This document shows, piece by piece, positions 1 to 8,089 of a DNA stretch of 12,684 nucleotides. The stretch lies in the NCBI GenBank assembly GCA_963933885.1, contig CAWVWF010000102.1, forward strand, positions 1 through 12,684, read 5' to 3'. The translations under genes and the position numbers were made by a program. This DNA comes from CAWVWF01 sp963933885 (GTDB taxonomy: Bacteria; Bacteroidota; Bacteroidia; Flavobacteriales_C; GCA-002722245). Each line of letters starts with the position of its first letter. The stretch's first letter is position 1. The notes beneath the pieces are model-generated. The model was not told where the DNA came from, searched no databases, and saw only the letters and a program-made list of their open reading frames with translations.

Positions 1-210
1 CCATTAATTTTAAAAGATCCAGCTCCTTTTGTTGGTGTAATTGAATTAGGAGATAGTTCAGTTAATTTGGCAGTTCGCCCTTATACAAAACCAGAAAATT
101 ACTGGGAAGTGTACTTCGATGTTTATGAAGCTGGTAAAGAAGGTCTGGATGCTGCCAATATAGTTATTCCTTTCCCACAAGTGGATTTACATATGAAGAA
201 AGAGGCCTAG
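1..210 (+). CDS. MscS-family mechanosensitive ion channel, 3' end (partial)
   Basis: An open frame enters from the left edge and gives 69 C-terminal residues, ending at TAG 208-210. The segment has the pattern of the cytoplasmic C-terminal domain of small-conductance mechanosensitive channels: an ILKDPAPFVGV strand, then LGDSSVNLAVRPY, a tryptophan-containing YWEVYFDV strand, and the closing IPFPQVDLHM motif. Family members sit in the inner membrane and open under tension to release solutes during osmotic downshock. The pore-lining helix and membrane segments are outside the window, so the subfamily cannot be judged. The gene converges on the ABC ATPase gene with only four bases between the stop codons. 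The family call is confident; the length and start are unknown. Confidence 0.85.
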   Translation, partial: PLILKDPAPFVGVIELGDSSVNLAVRPYTKPENYWEVYFDVYEAGKEGLDAANIVIPFPQVDLHMKKEA

Positions 211-214
211 AGAT

Positions 215-895
215 TTAAGCTTCTTCTAACTTTGTTAGAAGTCCATTCTCACATTTTAAAATTCTTCCAGGGTATTGTTTTACAATTTCCATATCATGCG
301 TTGCCATAACGATTGCAGTTCCTCCTTTAGAAATTGCAGTTAGTAAATTCATGATCTCTTTAGACGATTGTGGATCTAAATTCCCTGTTGGTTCATCAGC
401 TAAAATAACCTTTGGAGAGTTAATCATAGCTCTTGCTATAACTACCTTTTGTTGTTGACCACCAGATAATTGATGAGGATGTTTGTTTTCAATTCCGCTT
501 AAATTAACCTGCTCTAAAATTAATTTAGCATGGTCAGCCATTGCTTTACTGTCTTTCCACCCTGTAGCTTTCATTACAAAAATCAAGTTCTCAAGTACAC
601 TTCTATCTGGTAATAATTGAAAATCCTGAAACACAATACCTAATTGTTTTCTCAACTTAGGAATATGTCTGTTTTTAATTTTAACCAAGTCAAAATCTAT
701 AATAGTTCCTGATCCCTCAGCAATATCAACTTCTTTATACAAAGCCTTTAAAATGGAACTTTTCCCACTTCCTGTTGCTCCTATTAAGTACACGAACTCA
801 CCTTTATTAACTTTTAAATCGGCTCCGTCTATAACCAAGGTTTTTCTATGAAAAACTTTGATGTTTTTTAATTCTATTAAAGTAGATTCTTCCAT
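215..895 (-). CDS. ftsE: Cell-division-type ABC transporter ATP-binding protein (FtsE-like)
   Basis: The 226-residue product is a single ABC ATPase domain with every expected motif: Walker A GATGSGKS (39-46), Q-loop Gln90, signature LSGGQ (143-147), Walker B VILADE (163-168), D-loop NLD (172-174) and H-loop His200. Length and sequence fit the FtsE/LolD group of small stand-alone ATPases. FtsE normally pairs with the membrane protein FtsX to control peptidoglycan hydrolases at the division site. No FtsX gene is visible here, so the partner must be encoded elsewhere. The gene starts one base after the murB stop (TAA-C-ATG on the minus strand), so the two are probably cotranscribed and translationally coupled. 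That link to a cell-wall gene supports FtsE over LolD, but the two are hard to separate by sequence alone. Confidence 0.82.
   Translation of the reverse strand: MEESTLIELKNIKVFHRKTLVIDGADLKVNKGEFVYLIGATGSGKSSILKALYKEVDIAEGSGTIIDFDLVKIKNRHIPKLRKQLGIVFQDFQLLPDRSVLENLIFVMKATGWKDSKAMADHAKLILEQVNLSGIENKHPHQLSGGQQQKVVIARAMINSPKVILADEPTGNLDPQSSKEIMNLLTAISKGGTAIVMATHDMEIVKQYPGRILKCENGLLTKLEEA
223..241. other. Perfect 8-bp hairpin between convergent genes
   Basis: CTTCTAAC (223-230) and GTTAGAAG (234-241) form a perfect stem with a three-base loop, inside the last codons of the ftsE-like gene and just past the MscS stop. It could slow or stop transcription from either side, but neither strand has a clean U-tract after it. 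It is recorded as a hairpin, not as a proven terminator. Confidence 0.35.
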
Positions 896-896
896 G

Positions 897-1910
897 TTAA
901 TAAATGTTTACTTCACGTTCAAGGTCAACATTAAACTTCTCTTTAATGGATTGCATGATCTCTTCTGAAAGGTTATAAATTTCTTTTCCAGTTGCTCCTC
1001 CATAGTTTACTAAAACGAGGGCTTGGTTTTTATGAACTCCGTAATTGTTAATCGTTTTTCCTTTCCATCCAGCTTGGTCAATCATCCAACCTGCAGCAAG
1101 TTTTGTGTTTTGATCTCCAGAAGGGTATCCAACAGCTTCTGGGAAATTAGATTTTAAAGTCTTAAATTCCTCATTCGAAATAATTGGATTCTTGAAAAAA
1201 CTTCCTGAGTTCCCGATTTCTTTAGGATCTGGTAATTTAGATTGTCTGATTGCAACAACAGCATCACTAATAGATTTAGCTGTTAAATCCGTTATGTTCA
1301 TTGCTTCCAATTGTTGGTTTATTGCACCGTAAGAAGTATTGAAATTAGTTTTCTTCGATAGTTTATAAGTCACTCTCGAAATCAGATATTGTCCTTTTAA
1401 TGCTTTTTTGAATACACTTTCTCTGTAACCAAAAGCACAATCAGAATTGGTGAAATAACTAATTTCACCTGTCTTCAAATTGATAGCCTCAAGTTCTTCA
1501 AAAATGTTTTTAATTTCCACCCCATAAGCTCCAATGTTTTGCATCGGACTAGCACCTACACTTCCAGGGATTAAAGAAAGGTTTTCTAAACCACTCCAAC
1601 CTTTGTTGATACAGTATAAAACGAAGTCATGCCATACAACACCTCCTCCAGCTTTAACGTAAACAGCATCTTCAGTTTCTCTAATTACTTCAATTCCTGA
1701 GATGTTGTTTTTCAAAACAATACCATCGAAATTTTTAGTAAAAAGTAAATTGGATCCACCACCTAAGATTAGGTTCTCATTAGCAGAGAATTCATTCGTT
1801 TGAATGATCGCTCTAACCTGATCTTCATTAGATGCTTCAGAAAAAAACTTTGCAGAAGCACTAATTCCAAATGTGTTGTGAGCTTTTAAACTAACATCAG
1901 ACTTTATCAT
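897..1910 (-). CDS. murB: UDP-N-acetylenolpyruvoylglucosamine reductase
   Basis: MurB reduces UDP-GlcNAc-enolpyruvate to UDP-MurNAc with NADPH and bound FAD, the second committed step of peptidoglycan synthesis in the cytoplasm. The 337-residue product has the length of the E. coli-type enzyme. FAD-binding motifs are GGGSN (50-54) and the G116 to G130 stretch with PMQNIGAYG. The Tyr-Arg pair of the catalytic region is GYRES (161-165). GNSGSFFKNP (233-242) carries the proton-donating serine, Ser237, and the LEREV motif (330-334) near the C-terminus carries the conserved glutamate. The extra tyrosine-bearing loop between the second and third domains marks a type I enzyme. The start ATG (1908-1910) sits in a 65-base gap divergent from the FAD oxidoreductase gene. 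The ftsE-like gene follows after one base. Confidence 0.96.
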   Translation of the reverse strand: MIKSDVSLKAHNTFGISASAKFFSEASNEDQVRAIIQTNEFSANENLILGGGSNLLFTKNFDGIVLKNNISGIEVIRETEDAVYVKAGGGVVWHDFVLYCINKGWSGLENLSLIPGSVGASPMQNIGAYGVEIKNIFEELEAINLKTGEISYFTNSDCAFGYRESVFKKALKGQYLISRVTYKLSKKTNFNTSYGAINQQLEAMNITDLTAKSISDAVVAIRQSKLPDPKEIGNSGSFFKNPIISNEEFKTLKSNFPEAVGYPSGDQNTKLAAGWMIDQAGWKGKTINNYGVHKNQALVLVNYGGATGKEIYNLSEEIMQSIKEKFNVDLEREVNIY

Positions 1911-1975
1911 ATTTTAAAAATACGTAATCACCAAGAATTTATTGGAATTGATTTATATATTCTCTTCACGTTTAT

Positions 1976-3205
1976 ATGTTAACTTCTTACCTTAGTACTA
2001 TGTTAAAAAACAAGACTAAAATAGCTATTGTAGGAGGGGGACCTGCCGGAGCTACCGCGTCTTTGTTTTTAAGTAAACATAGTATAGAGCATACACTATT
2101 TGAAAAGGCAACTTTCCCAAGAGATAAAACTTGCGGTGATGGTTTAACAATGGAGGTTTATAGAACTCTAAACGAGATTGATCCTGATTTGGCAGATGAA
2201 TTTGTTAATCTGGATTTTGTAAAAAAATCAGGGGGCGCATTTCTAGGAGATATTAATAGAAGAGAAGTGGATTTTGATTACCGTGTCGAAGGTGGTATCT
2301 CACCAATTTTTGTAGCTAAAAGAATTCATTTTGATAATTGGTTGTTCCAAAAAACAAAACTGTCAACTTGTTCAACGATCAAAGAAGGAATTGGGATTGA
2401 AAATATTAAAAGATTAGATAAAGGTTTTGTTTTAACAACTTCAGATGGCGAAGAGTTTTTTGATTTTTTAATTGGTTGTGATGGAGAACGAAGTGTCGTT
2501 AAAAAGTATTTAACAAGTGAGGGGATTAAGAAAAAAAAGCTTCATTATGCTGGAGCAATAAGGACTTATTATAGGAATGTTGTACCGAAAAGAGATTACT
2601 GTCCTCTTGAAATTTATCCCTTAAATACTTTTAATGGATACTTTTGGATCTTTCACTTACCTAACAATGAATGTAATGTTGGTATTGGGGGATTATCTCA
2701 AGAGATTTCAAATAAAAAAATAAACCTAAATAGAGAGTTTGATTGCTTTATACGGGATAATGATTATATCTCTGAACGTTTTAAAGATGCTGAAAGGTTA
2801 GGGAAAAATCAAGGTTGTGGAATTCCTTTAAATTCTAATAGATTGAAGTACTACGGAGATGGTTTTATTTTAATTGGTGATTCAGCCTCAATGCCTGAAC
2901 CTCTAACGGGAAAAGGTATTGGTGTTGGAATGATAGCTTCTTTTTTAGCGATGCCAACAATTTTAAAAGCACTAGAAGCACGCGATTTCAGCAAAGAGAC
3001 CCTCTCGGAATACCAAGATTCTGTATTAAATAAATATGAAAAAGAGTGGGATGCACTTTATAGATATGTCCCTTTTTTAAGCAATAAGATTGTTCATTGG
3101 GCTATTTTTAATTTTTGTAAAATTCCATTCATTAAAAATCTTCATTCAAAACATATTGCCACTGTAACTCAAAAAATGATGGTTGCTAAAGGTTATGAAA
3201 AATGA
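1976..3205 (+). CDS. Geranylgeranyl-reductase-family FAD-dependent oxidoreductase
   Basis: The 409-residue product is a flavoprotein of the geranylgeranyl reductase group within the PHBH-like fold. Visible motifs are the dinucleotide-binding IAIVGGGPAGATAS near residues 16-29, CGDGL (53-57), the second FAD motif GCDGERSVV (167-175), GYFWIFHLP (221-229), which resembles the family's YxWxFP signature, and the third FAD motif IGDSASMPEPLTGKGIGVGM (300-319). Family members saturate isoprenoid double bonds (chlorophyll phytyl chains, archaeal lipids, menaquinone tails) or act on other hydrophobic substrates. The true substrate cannot be read here. An in-frame ATG at 2000 would remove eight residues and put the FAD motif at the usual distance from the N-terminus, so it is an equally good start. 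No ribosome binding site decides between them. The gene stands alone between murB and clpB. Confidence 0.78.
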   Translation: MLTSYLSTMLKNKTKIAIVGGGPAGATASLFLSKHSIEHTLFEKATFPRDKTCGDGLTMEVYRTLNEIDPDLADEFVNLDFVKKSGGAFLGDINRREVDFDYRVEGGISPIFVAKRIHFDNWLFQKTKLSTCSTIKEGIGIENIKRLDKGFVLTTSDGEEFFDFLIGCDGERSVVKKYLTSEGIKKKKLHYAGAIRTYYRNVVPKRDYCPLEIYPLNTFNGYFWIFHLPNNECNVGIGGLSQEISNKKINLNREFDCFIRDNDYISERFKDAERLGKNQGCGIPLNSNRLKYYGDGFILIGDSASMPEPLTGKGIGVGMIASFLAMPTILKALEARDFSKETLSEYQDSVLNKYEKEWDALYRYVPFLSNKIVHWAIFNFCKIPFIKNLHSKHIATVTQKMMVAKGYEK

Positions 3206-3356
3206 TGGATTATTAGTCTGCTAAATTGCCAGTCTGTTTTTTGTTTTAGTGCCAAATAGTCTTTTGTTTACAGAGCTTCCCGTCATTTTAACCTAGTTCG
3301 ATTAATAAACTTAATTGGTATGTGAATTGACTAAGACAATCTAAATAAAACACCAA

Positions 3357-5954
3357 ATGAATTTCAAAAACTATACTATAAAATCCCAGGAATCAATTCA
3401 GCGTGCACAACAAATTGCATCTGGAAATGGTACTCAAAATGTTGAAGTTGGGCACATCTTAAAAGGAATGCTGGAAGAAGATGAAAATGTACTTCCATTC
3501 ATTTTTAACAAACTAGGAATTAATATAGATGTTATTACCAAAGCTTTAAATGCAATTGTAGATAACTATCCTAAAGCAAGTGGAGGAACATCAAACCTTT
3601 CAAGATTTTCTACTGAAGCGCTTAATAAAGCAACTACTTGTTCAGAAAAAATGGGAGATGAATATGTTTCGATCGAACACCTTCTAATGGGGTTGATTCA
3701 AACATCGGATTCAGCATCTCACCTATTAAAGGATAGTGGATTCAATGAGAAGTCTTTAAAGACTGCAATTGAAGCTTTACGAAAAGGGAAGAAGGTGACT
3801 TCACAATCTCAAGAAGACACTTATAACTCACTTGATAAATTTGCGATTAACCTTAACGCTCAAGCCAAAGCAGGGAAATTAGACCCAGTTATAGGAAGAG
3901 ATGATGAGATAAGAAGAGTACTTCAAATCCTATCTAGAAGAACGAAAAACAATCCAATTTTAATTGGTGAGCCAGGAGTTGGGAAAACAGCAATTGCTGA
4001 AGGAATTGCACATAGAATCATTAATGGTGATGTTCCTGAAAACTTAAAAGATAAAGTATTTTACTCTCTAGATATGGCTGCTTTAATTGCAGGGGCAAAG
4101 TACAAAGGAGAGTTTGAAGAAAGATTAAAATCTGTTGTGGAAGAAGTAAGTTCTAGTGATGGAGAAGTAGTCCTTTTTATAGATGAAATTCATACACTTG
4201 TTGGAGCAGGTGGAGGAGAAGGAGCTATGGACGCTGCTAATATTTTAAAGCCTGCATTGGCAAGAGGAGAATTAAGAGCTGTTGGTGCAACAACATTAGA
4301 TGAATATCAGAAGTACTTTGAAAAAGATAAAGCTTTAGAAAGACGATTTCAGAAGGTTTTGGTAGATGAACCATCAACTGAAGATGCAATTTCAATTTTA
4401 AGGGGAATCAAAGAGAAATACGAGATCCATCATAAAGTTCAGATTAAGGATGAAGCAATTATAGCTGCAGTAGAGCTTTCTCAAAGATACATCAGTGATC
4501 GTTTCTTGCCTGATAAAGCAATTGACTTGATTGATGAAGCAGCTGCTAAAATTAGGATGGAAATCAATTCTAAACCTGAAGAATTAGAAGCTTTAGATCG
4601 TAGAATTATGCAACTCGAAATTGAAAGAGAAGCAATTAAGCGAGAAGGACAAAGTAGCAAGCTTGATTTTATCATAAAAGAACTGGCTAACCTAAGCGAA
4701 GAGCGAAATGATTTAAATGCTAAATGGGAAGCTGAAAAAGAAGTTGTTGATGGAATTCAACAAGCTAAAAAAGATGTCGAACAGTATAAGCTGGAAGCTG
4801 AACAGGCTGAACGTGCTGGAGATTATGGTAAAGTTGCAGAGCTTAGATATGGTAAAATTAAAGAAGCGAACGCTTTAGCTGATACTTTGAAAGAGAAACT
4901 AATCCAGATTCAACATAAAGAGAAAATTGTTAAGGAGGAAGTTGATAGTGAAGAGATTGCAGATGTAATTAGTAAGTGGACTGGAATTCCAATTTCTAAA
5001 TTAATTGAAGCTGAGGTTGAAAAACTATTGAAGCTTGAAGAAGAATTGCATAAAACTGTTGTTGGACAAGAGGAAGCTATTTCTGCTGTAGCTGATGCTG
5101 TAAGAAGAAATAGAGCTGGATTACAAGATGAAAACAGACCGATTGGTTCTTTCATTTTCTTGGGAACTACTGGAGTAGGGAAAACAGAATTAGCGAAAGC
5201 TTTGAGTGAGTATTTATTCAATGATAGAGATTCTTTAATTAGAATCGATATGAGTGAATATCAAGAGAAACATTCAGTTTCGAGATTGGTTGGAGCACCT
5301 CCGGGATACATCGGATATGATGAAGGTGGTCAATTAACAGAAGCAGTAAGAAGGAAACCGTTCTCTGTTGTTTTGTTTGATGAAATAGAGAAAGCTCATC
5401 CGGATGTATTTAATACCTTACTACAGGTATTGGATGATGGAAGATTAACAGATAACAAGGGAAGAGTTGTTAATTTTAAGAACACGATTCTAATCTTAAC
5501 TTCCAATATAGGTTCTCAAATTATTCAAGGTAATTACGAAAATGCAAAACTAGAAGACCTTGATGTAATTGCTGAACGTACAAAAGTTGAGGTTTTTGAA
5601 TTGCTTAAAAATACTTTAAGACCAGAATTCTTAAACCGTATTGATGAAACGATCATGTTTACGCCTCTAAATCTTAAAGAAATCACAGATATAGTGAAGG
5701 TGTTATTTGAAGATATTCAAGAACGTTTAAGTAAACAAGATGTAACAATCGAAGCTACTGATTTCGCAATTAAAGAATTAGCTAGATTAGGATACGATCC
5801 GCAATTTGGAGCTCGCCCATTGAAAAGGGTAATTCAAAAGAAGGTTCTTAATGAATTATCAAAAGAGATTTTAAAAGGTACAGTTAAGCCTGGTAGTAAA
5901 ATTAAACTTGATGTTTTCGAAGAAGGGAAATTTGTATTTGTCCCTGTTGATTAA
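3357..5954 (+). CDS. clpB: ATP-dependent chaperone ClpB
   Basis: ClpB is a hexameric AAA+ disaggregase that threads aggregated proteins through its pore together with DnaK. The 865-residue product has the full family layout. A double Clp-N repeat covers about residues 1-145. AAA+ domain 1 has Walker A GEPGVGKT (204-211), pore loop KYKG (248-251), Walker B VVLFIDE (271-277) and arginine fingers Arg329-Arg330. The charged coiled-coil middle domain spans about 405-525, which separates ClpB from ClpA and ClpC. AAA+ domain 2 has Walker A GTTGVGKT (603-610), pore loop GYIG (650-653) and Walker B VVLFDE (671-676). The C-terminal D2-small domain contains GARPLKR. No ClpP-binding loop is expected or obvious. 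The 151-base upstream gap holds no recognisable heat-shock element. A strong hairpin terminator follows the stop. Confidence 0.98.
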   Translation: MNFKNYTIKSQESIQRAQQIASGNGTQNVEVGHILKGMLEEDENVLPFIFNKLGINIDVITKALNAIVDNYPKASGGTSNLSRFSTEALNKATTCSEKMGDEYVSIEHLLMGLIQTSDSASHLLKDSGFNEKSLKTAIEALRKGKKVTSQSQEDTYNSLDKFAINLNAQAKAGKLDPVIGRDDEIRRVLQILSRRTKNNPILIGEPGVGKTAIAEGIAHRIINGDVPENLKDKVFYSLDMAALIAGAKYKGEFEERLKSVVEEVSSSDGEVVLFIDEIHTLVGAGGGEGAMDAANILKPALARGELRAVGATTLDEYQKYFEKDKALERRFQKVLVDEPSTEDAISILRGIKEKYEIHHKVQIKDEAIIAAVELSQRYISDRFLPDKAIDLIDEAAAKIRMEINSKPEELEALDRRIMQLEIEREAIKREGQSSKLDFIIKELANLSEERNDLNAKWEAEKEVVDGIQQAKKDVEQYKLEAEQAERAGDYGKVAELRYGKIKEANALADTLKEKLIQIQHKEKIVKEEVDSEEIADVISKWTGIPISKLIEAEVEKLLKLEEELHKTVVGQEEAISAVADAVRRNRAGLQDENRPIGSFIFLGTTGVGKTELAKALSEYLFNDRDSLIRIDMSEYQEKHSVSRLVGAPPGYIGYDEGGQLTEAVRRKPFSVVLFDEIEKAHPDVFNTLLQVLDDGRLTDNKGRVVNFKNTILILTSNIGSQIIQGNYENAKLEDLDVIAERTKVEVFELLKNTLRPEFLNRIDETIMFTPLNLKEITDIVKVLFEDIQERLSKQDVTIEATDFAIKELARLGYDPQFGARPLKRVIQKKVLNELSKEILKGTVKPGSKIKLDVFEEGKFVFVPVD

Positions 5955-5962
5955 AACATTCT

Positions 5963-5998
5963 AATAGCGACTGGCAATAAGCTGGTCGCTATTTTTGT
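5963..5998 (+). terminator. Intrinsic terminator of clpB
   Basis: AATAGCGAC (5963-5971) pairs perfectly with GTCGCTATT (5985-5993). The stem continues through TGGC/GCTG with one wobble and one mismatch-tolerant pair to an AATAA loop, and a T-rich tail (TTTTTGTTT) follows. It lies nine bases after the clpB stop. On the minus strand the downstream side has only a weak U-tract, so clpB is the clear beneficiary. The 3' arm contains the stop codon of the convergent thioesterase gene. Confidence 0.85.
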
Positions 5999-6534
5999 TT
6001 AAATACAGAACAGTTTTCATTATCCCATTCTTGATGAATAGTAGATGTGTCAATATTGTTTTTTAAATTGACAAACTCTTGACCATCTTGCTTTTTTAAC
6101 TGCTTTCTTAGTTTACCAAGAGCAAATCGTCTAATGTCATTCTCGTTTTCTAAATATAATCCAGGAACTTTATCAGGCTTTCCTTCATCAGTAATTGCAA
6201 CAAAAGTAAAGTAAGATGAATTGGTATGTTTTATAGATTTCGTTTTGAAGTTTTCAGCAATAACTCTAATACCAACTATCAAAGAAGATTTACCAACGTA
6301 ATTAACACTTGCTTGAAGAGAAACTAAATCACCAACTTCAACAGGTGCAAGAAAATCAACTCCAGAAACTGAAGCCGTAACACAATATTTCTCAGCGTGT
6401 TTAGTGGCACAAACGTAAGCTACTTTATCCATCAAAGAAAGGATGATACCTCCATGAACTTTACCACCAAAATTGGCATAAGAAGGAATCATTAATTCTG
6501 TTAAAGTTGTTTCGGATTCTCTTACTGATTTCAT
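5989..6534 (-). CDS. Hotdog-fold acyl-CoA thioesterase (ACOT/BACH-like)
   Basis: The product hydrolyses acyl-CoA thioesters, judging by its single hotdog domain of the BACH/ACOT7 type. Motifs are N21-FGGKVHGG (21-29), where the Asn/His-Gly-Gly segment begins the central helix, and SLMDKVAY (33-40), where Asp36 is the probable catalytic acid. These are followed by TASVSGVDFLAPVEVGD (53-69) and a beta-sheet through about residue 115. A C-terminal tail of some 60 charged residues goes beyond the bare YciA-type domain. The 181-residue length matches a one-domain enzyme that must oligomerise to pair its hotdog domains. The start ATG overlaps the stop of the upstream DUF4421-like gene (ATGA, 6531-6534). 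The TAG stop lies inside the clpB terminator stem. Chain-length preference cannot be told from sequence. Confidence 0.88.
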   Translation of the reverse strand: MKSVRESETTLTELMIPSYANFGGKVHGGIILSLMDKVAYVCATKHAEKYCVTASVSGVDFLAPVEVGDLVSLQASVNYVGKSSLIVGIRVIAENFKTKSIKHTNSSYFTFVAITDEGKPDKVPGLYLENENDIRRFALGKLRKQLKKQDGQEFVNLKNNIDTSTIHQEWDNENCSVFKQK

Positions 6535-7517
6535 CTTTTGGATTTTTTACGTTTTTCTATTTTAAACCTTCGAGCGTAAAATAGTTTAATATTTGCGAAA
6601 TTGTACCCAATATCATGAGCATCTTTCCATCTTGATCGCATTTGATCGTTAACGAAAGTAATTCCACAATAGTTTTGATGACTATTATAACCAATTGCTC
6701 CTCTAAGTTGAAGTATTATTTGTGGACTCATTAAGGTGTATTTCGTATTGTTGGGAGAATCATATGTGAATATTTGAAATAGTAGAAAAGGCATTGCAGA
6801 TAAGTTTGCAAACCAGTTTTTATGGACGAAAGAATAACTATATCCTAAACCAATTCCTTGATCATAAAAAGTGCTGTTGTCTAAGTCAAAATCAATAATC
6901 TCTTTTTCTAGATTTGAGGGGACAAGTGCAGAGTCAGCTTTTATTGTTAACACATTCCATCTTACGCCAACAGTAAAAGTTCCAGCGCTTTTTAATTGTT
7001 TTTCTGTTTGAGAAAATAATGCTTTTTGAGAAAACGTTTTATGGTTGAAATTATAACGAACATTAGCGCCAATGGAGGTTGTTATTAGATCCTCACGTTT
7101 GTAATAATTGTATTTATCCATATCCCAATTAAGGATATCGGTACTGTTCTCAAGGTAATATCCTTGGTATTGTTGATATCGTAAATCTATACTTAATGCT
7201 TTTAAATATACATTCCATTGAATATCCATTTGTTGCGTTGCGCCTTTTCTATCCTTATCTAATTTAAGTAAAGGAGATACAGCAACTAAAAAACTCATCC
7301 ATTTGTAAGAAGCCCCAATTCCAATTCTAGGAACTTGTGAGGTTCCATATTTTGCTTCTCCTCCAGTGATGTCATCATCAATAAAAAACTGATTGACTTT
7401 GTAATCTACAAATGGTTTTACAGTAAGTGTATTTGGGAATTTTTGAATGTAAGTAGAGTCAATCTGAGAAAACAAGATTGAGGGCAAACAAATTAAGAAA
7501 CACAGAATTTTTTTCAC
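6531..7517 (-). CDS. Predicted outer membrane beta-barrel protein, DUF4421-like
   Basis: The 328-residue product starts with a clear signal peptide (Lys2-Lys3, then a hydrophobic run to about residue 17, with cleavage near LFSQ). No lipobox cysteine is placed to make it a lipoprotein. The mature part has alternating hydrophobic/polar strands rich in Tyr, Phe and Trp, such as YKWMSFLVAVSPLL and LSIDLRYQQYQGYY, and ends in a basic KRRKSKR-type tail instead of an aromatic residue. The opening pattern TYIQKFPNTLTVKPFVDYK resembles DUF4421 proteins of Bacteroidota, which are predicted porin-like barrels of unknown function; that assignment is from memory. It overlaps the downstream thioesterase gene by four bases, so the two are probably cotranscribed. 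The functional link to acyl-CoA metabolism is unclear. Confidence 0.7.
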   Translation of the reverse strand: MKKILCFLICLPSILFSQIDSTYIQKFPNTLTVKPFVDYKVNQFFIDDDITGGEAKYGTSQVPRIGIGASYKWMSFLVAVSPLLKLDKDRKGATQQMDIQWNVYLKALSIDLRYQQYQGYYLENSTDILNWDMDKYNYYKREDLITTSIGANVRYNFNHKTFSQKALFSQTEKQLKSAGTFTVGVRWNVLTIKADSALVPSNLEKEIIDFDLDNSTFYDQGIGLGYSYSFVHKNWFANLSAMPFLLFQIFTYDSPNNTKYTLMSPQIILQLRGAIGYNSHQNYCGITFVNDQMRSRWKDAHDIGYNFANIKLFYARRFKIEKRKKSKR

Positions 7518-7661
7518 GATTTATAAAGAAAGTAAAAGTTTATGAAAGAATAGAAAACTATCAATTGAAAAATTACAATTGTCTGTAGAAATACATATGG
7601 TTTACCTTTTATACGTCCTTAAATATCCGAAAAAAATATTTCCTCCCATTAATCTCAAATA

Positions 7662-7730
7662 CTCAGGATAACAGCTCTCCCACAAAGAACATCTATGATT
7701 TTTTTTGTCATCCTGAGCGGAGTCGAAGGA
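7662..7730. repeat. Inverted repeat carrying a dispersed-repeat-like motif
   Basis: CTCAGGATAAC (7662-7672) and GTCATCCTGAG (7707-7717) are inverted copies matching at 10 of 11 positions, separated by 34 bases. The right arm runs into CGGAGTCGAAGGA (7718-7730). The string TCCTGAGCGGAGTCGAAGGA resembles an intergenic motif I recall as recurring in Bacteroidota genomes. Only one copy of the full motif is visible here, so its dispersed status is inferred. Confidence 0.45.
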
Positions 7731-7790
7731 GTAAGCGTCCAGTACAACACAAGCCATAAATCACAATAAATAAAAAACTCAAAAACATTA

Positions 7791-7824
7791 TTGACGAATG
7801 TTATTTGATTTGCATTTATATTTG
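7791..7824 (+). promoter_or_regulatory. Candidate Bacteroidota-type promoter of the vitamin operon
   Basis: A -7 element TATATTTG (7817-7824) fits the phylum consensus TAnnTTTG. A TTG triplet at 7791-7793 could serve as the -33 element, but the 23-base spacing is longer than the usual 19-21. The predicted transcript would start about 10 bases before the ATG at 7841, giving a very short leader. Confidence 0.4.
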
Positions 7825-7840
7825 CAATCAAATAATAAAA

Positions 7841-8089
7841 ATGAAAGCAACATTAGAAATAAGCAAATACCCACTTAGTGAAGATTACGAACCAAAAGTT
7901 CTAGACTTTATTGAGCGTTTAAATACATATAAAAACATCACTGTAAAAACCAATGTAACGAGTACACATGTTACTGGTGTATATGATGAGGTGATGCCAA
8001 TCTTACAAAAAGAGATCAAGATTTCTTACGAGAAATATGGAAAAGCAATTTTTGTAGTTAAAGTCTTGATGGGTGATTTGGGTATCTAA
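7841..8089 (+). CDS. Thiamine_BP / YkoF-like small binding protein
   Basis: The product is 82 residues from the ATG at 7841. An upstream TTG at 7805 is in frame but lies inside the predicted promoter, so I reject it. The sequence resembles the MTH1187/YkoF fold family (Pfam Thiamine_BP): an opening strand ATLEISKYPLSEDY, a helix with FIERLNTY, a strand around VKTNVTSTHVTGVYDEV, a long helix, and a closing strand AIFVVKVLMGD. These are ferredoxin-like proteins that oligomerise; B. subtilis YkoF binds thiamine or hydroxymethylpyrimidine. There is no signal peptide, so it is cytoplasmic. Its last 17 bases overlap the transporter gene. Placement beside a PnuT-like transporter and a TPP riboswitch supports a thiamine-related role, perhaps as an intracellular binding or sensing protein. 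That role is inference. Confidence 0.75.
   Translation: MKATLEISKYPLSEDYEPKVLDFIERLNTYKNITVKTNVTSTHVTGVYDEVMPILQKEIKISYEKYGKAIFVVKVLMGDLGI

Larger units (their letters stand above)
7518..7840. other. Gene-free intergenic region with inverted repeat
   Basis: This is a divergent gap between the DUF4421-like gene (-) and the thiamine-locus operon (+). I see no credible coding frame and no TPP-riboswitch motif. It holds an inverted repeat with a dispersed-repeat-like sequence at 7662-7730 and a candidate promoter at 7791-7824. I recognise no clear promoter for the minus-strand gene. Confidence 0.6.

Noticed and set aside
1911..1975. Divergent promoter pair between murB and the FAD oxidoreductase gene
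   Set aside because: A promoter is expected here, but no TAnnTTTG element with a matching TTG is visible on either strand.
3206..3356. Terminator or heat-shock operator before clpB
   Set aside because: I found only T-rich runs and a repeated AGTCTG, with no convincing hairpin, no CIRCE-type inverted repeat and no TAnnTTTG element at a proper spacing.
4481..5221. Two minus-strand open frames (64 and 103 codons) inside clpB
   Set aside because: They lie antisense to well-conserved clpB domains and have Ser/Ile-rich compositions typical of shadow frames.
7805..7840. Upstream TTG start adding 12 residues to the Thiamine_BP-like protein
   Set aside because: The extension overlaps the predicted TATATTTG promoter element and does not fit the family's N-terminus; the ATG at 7841 does.
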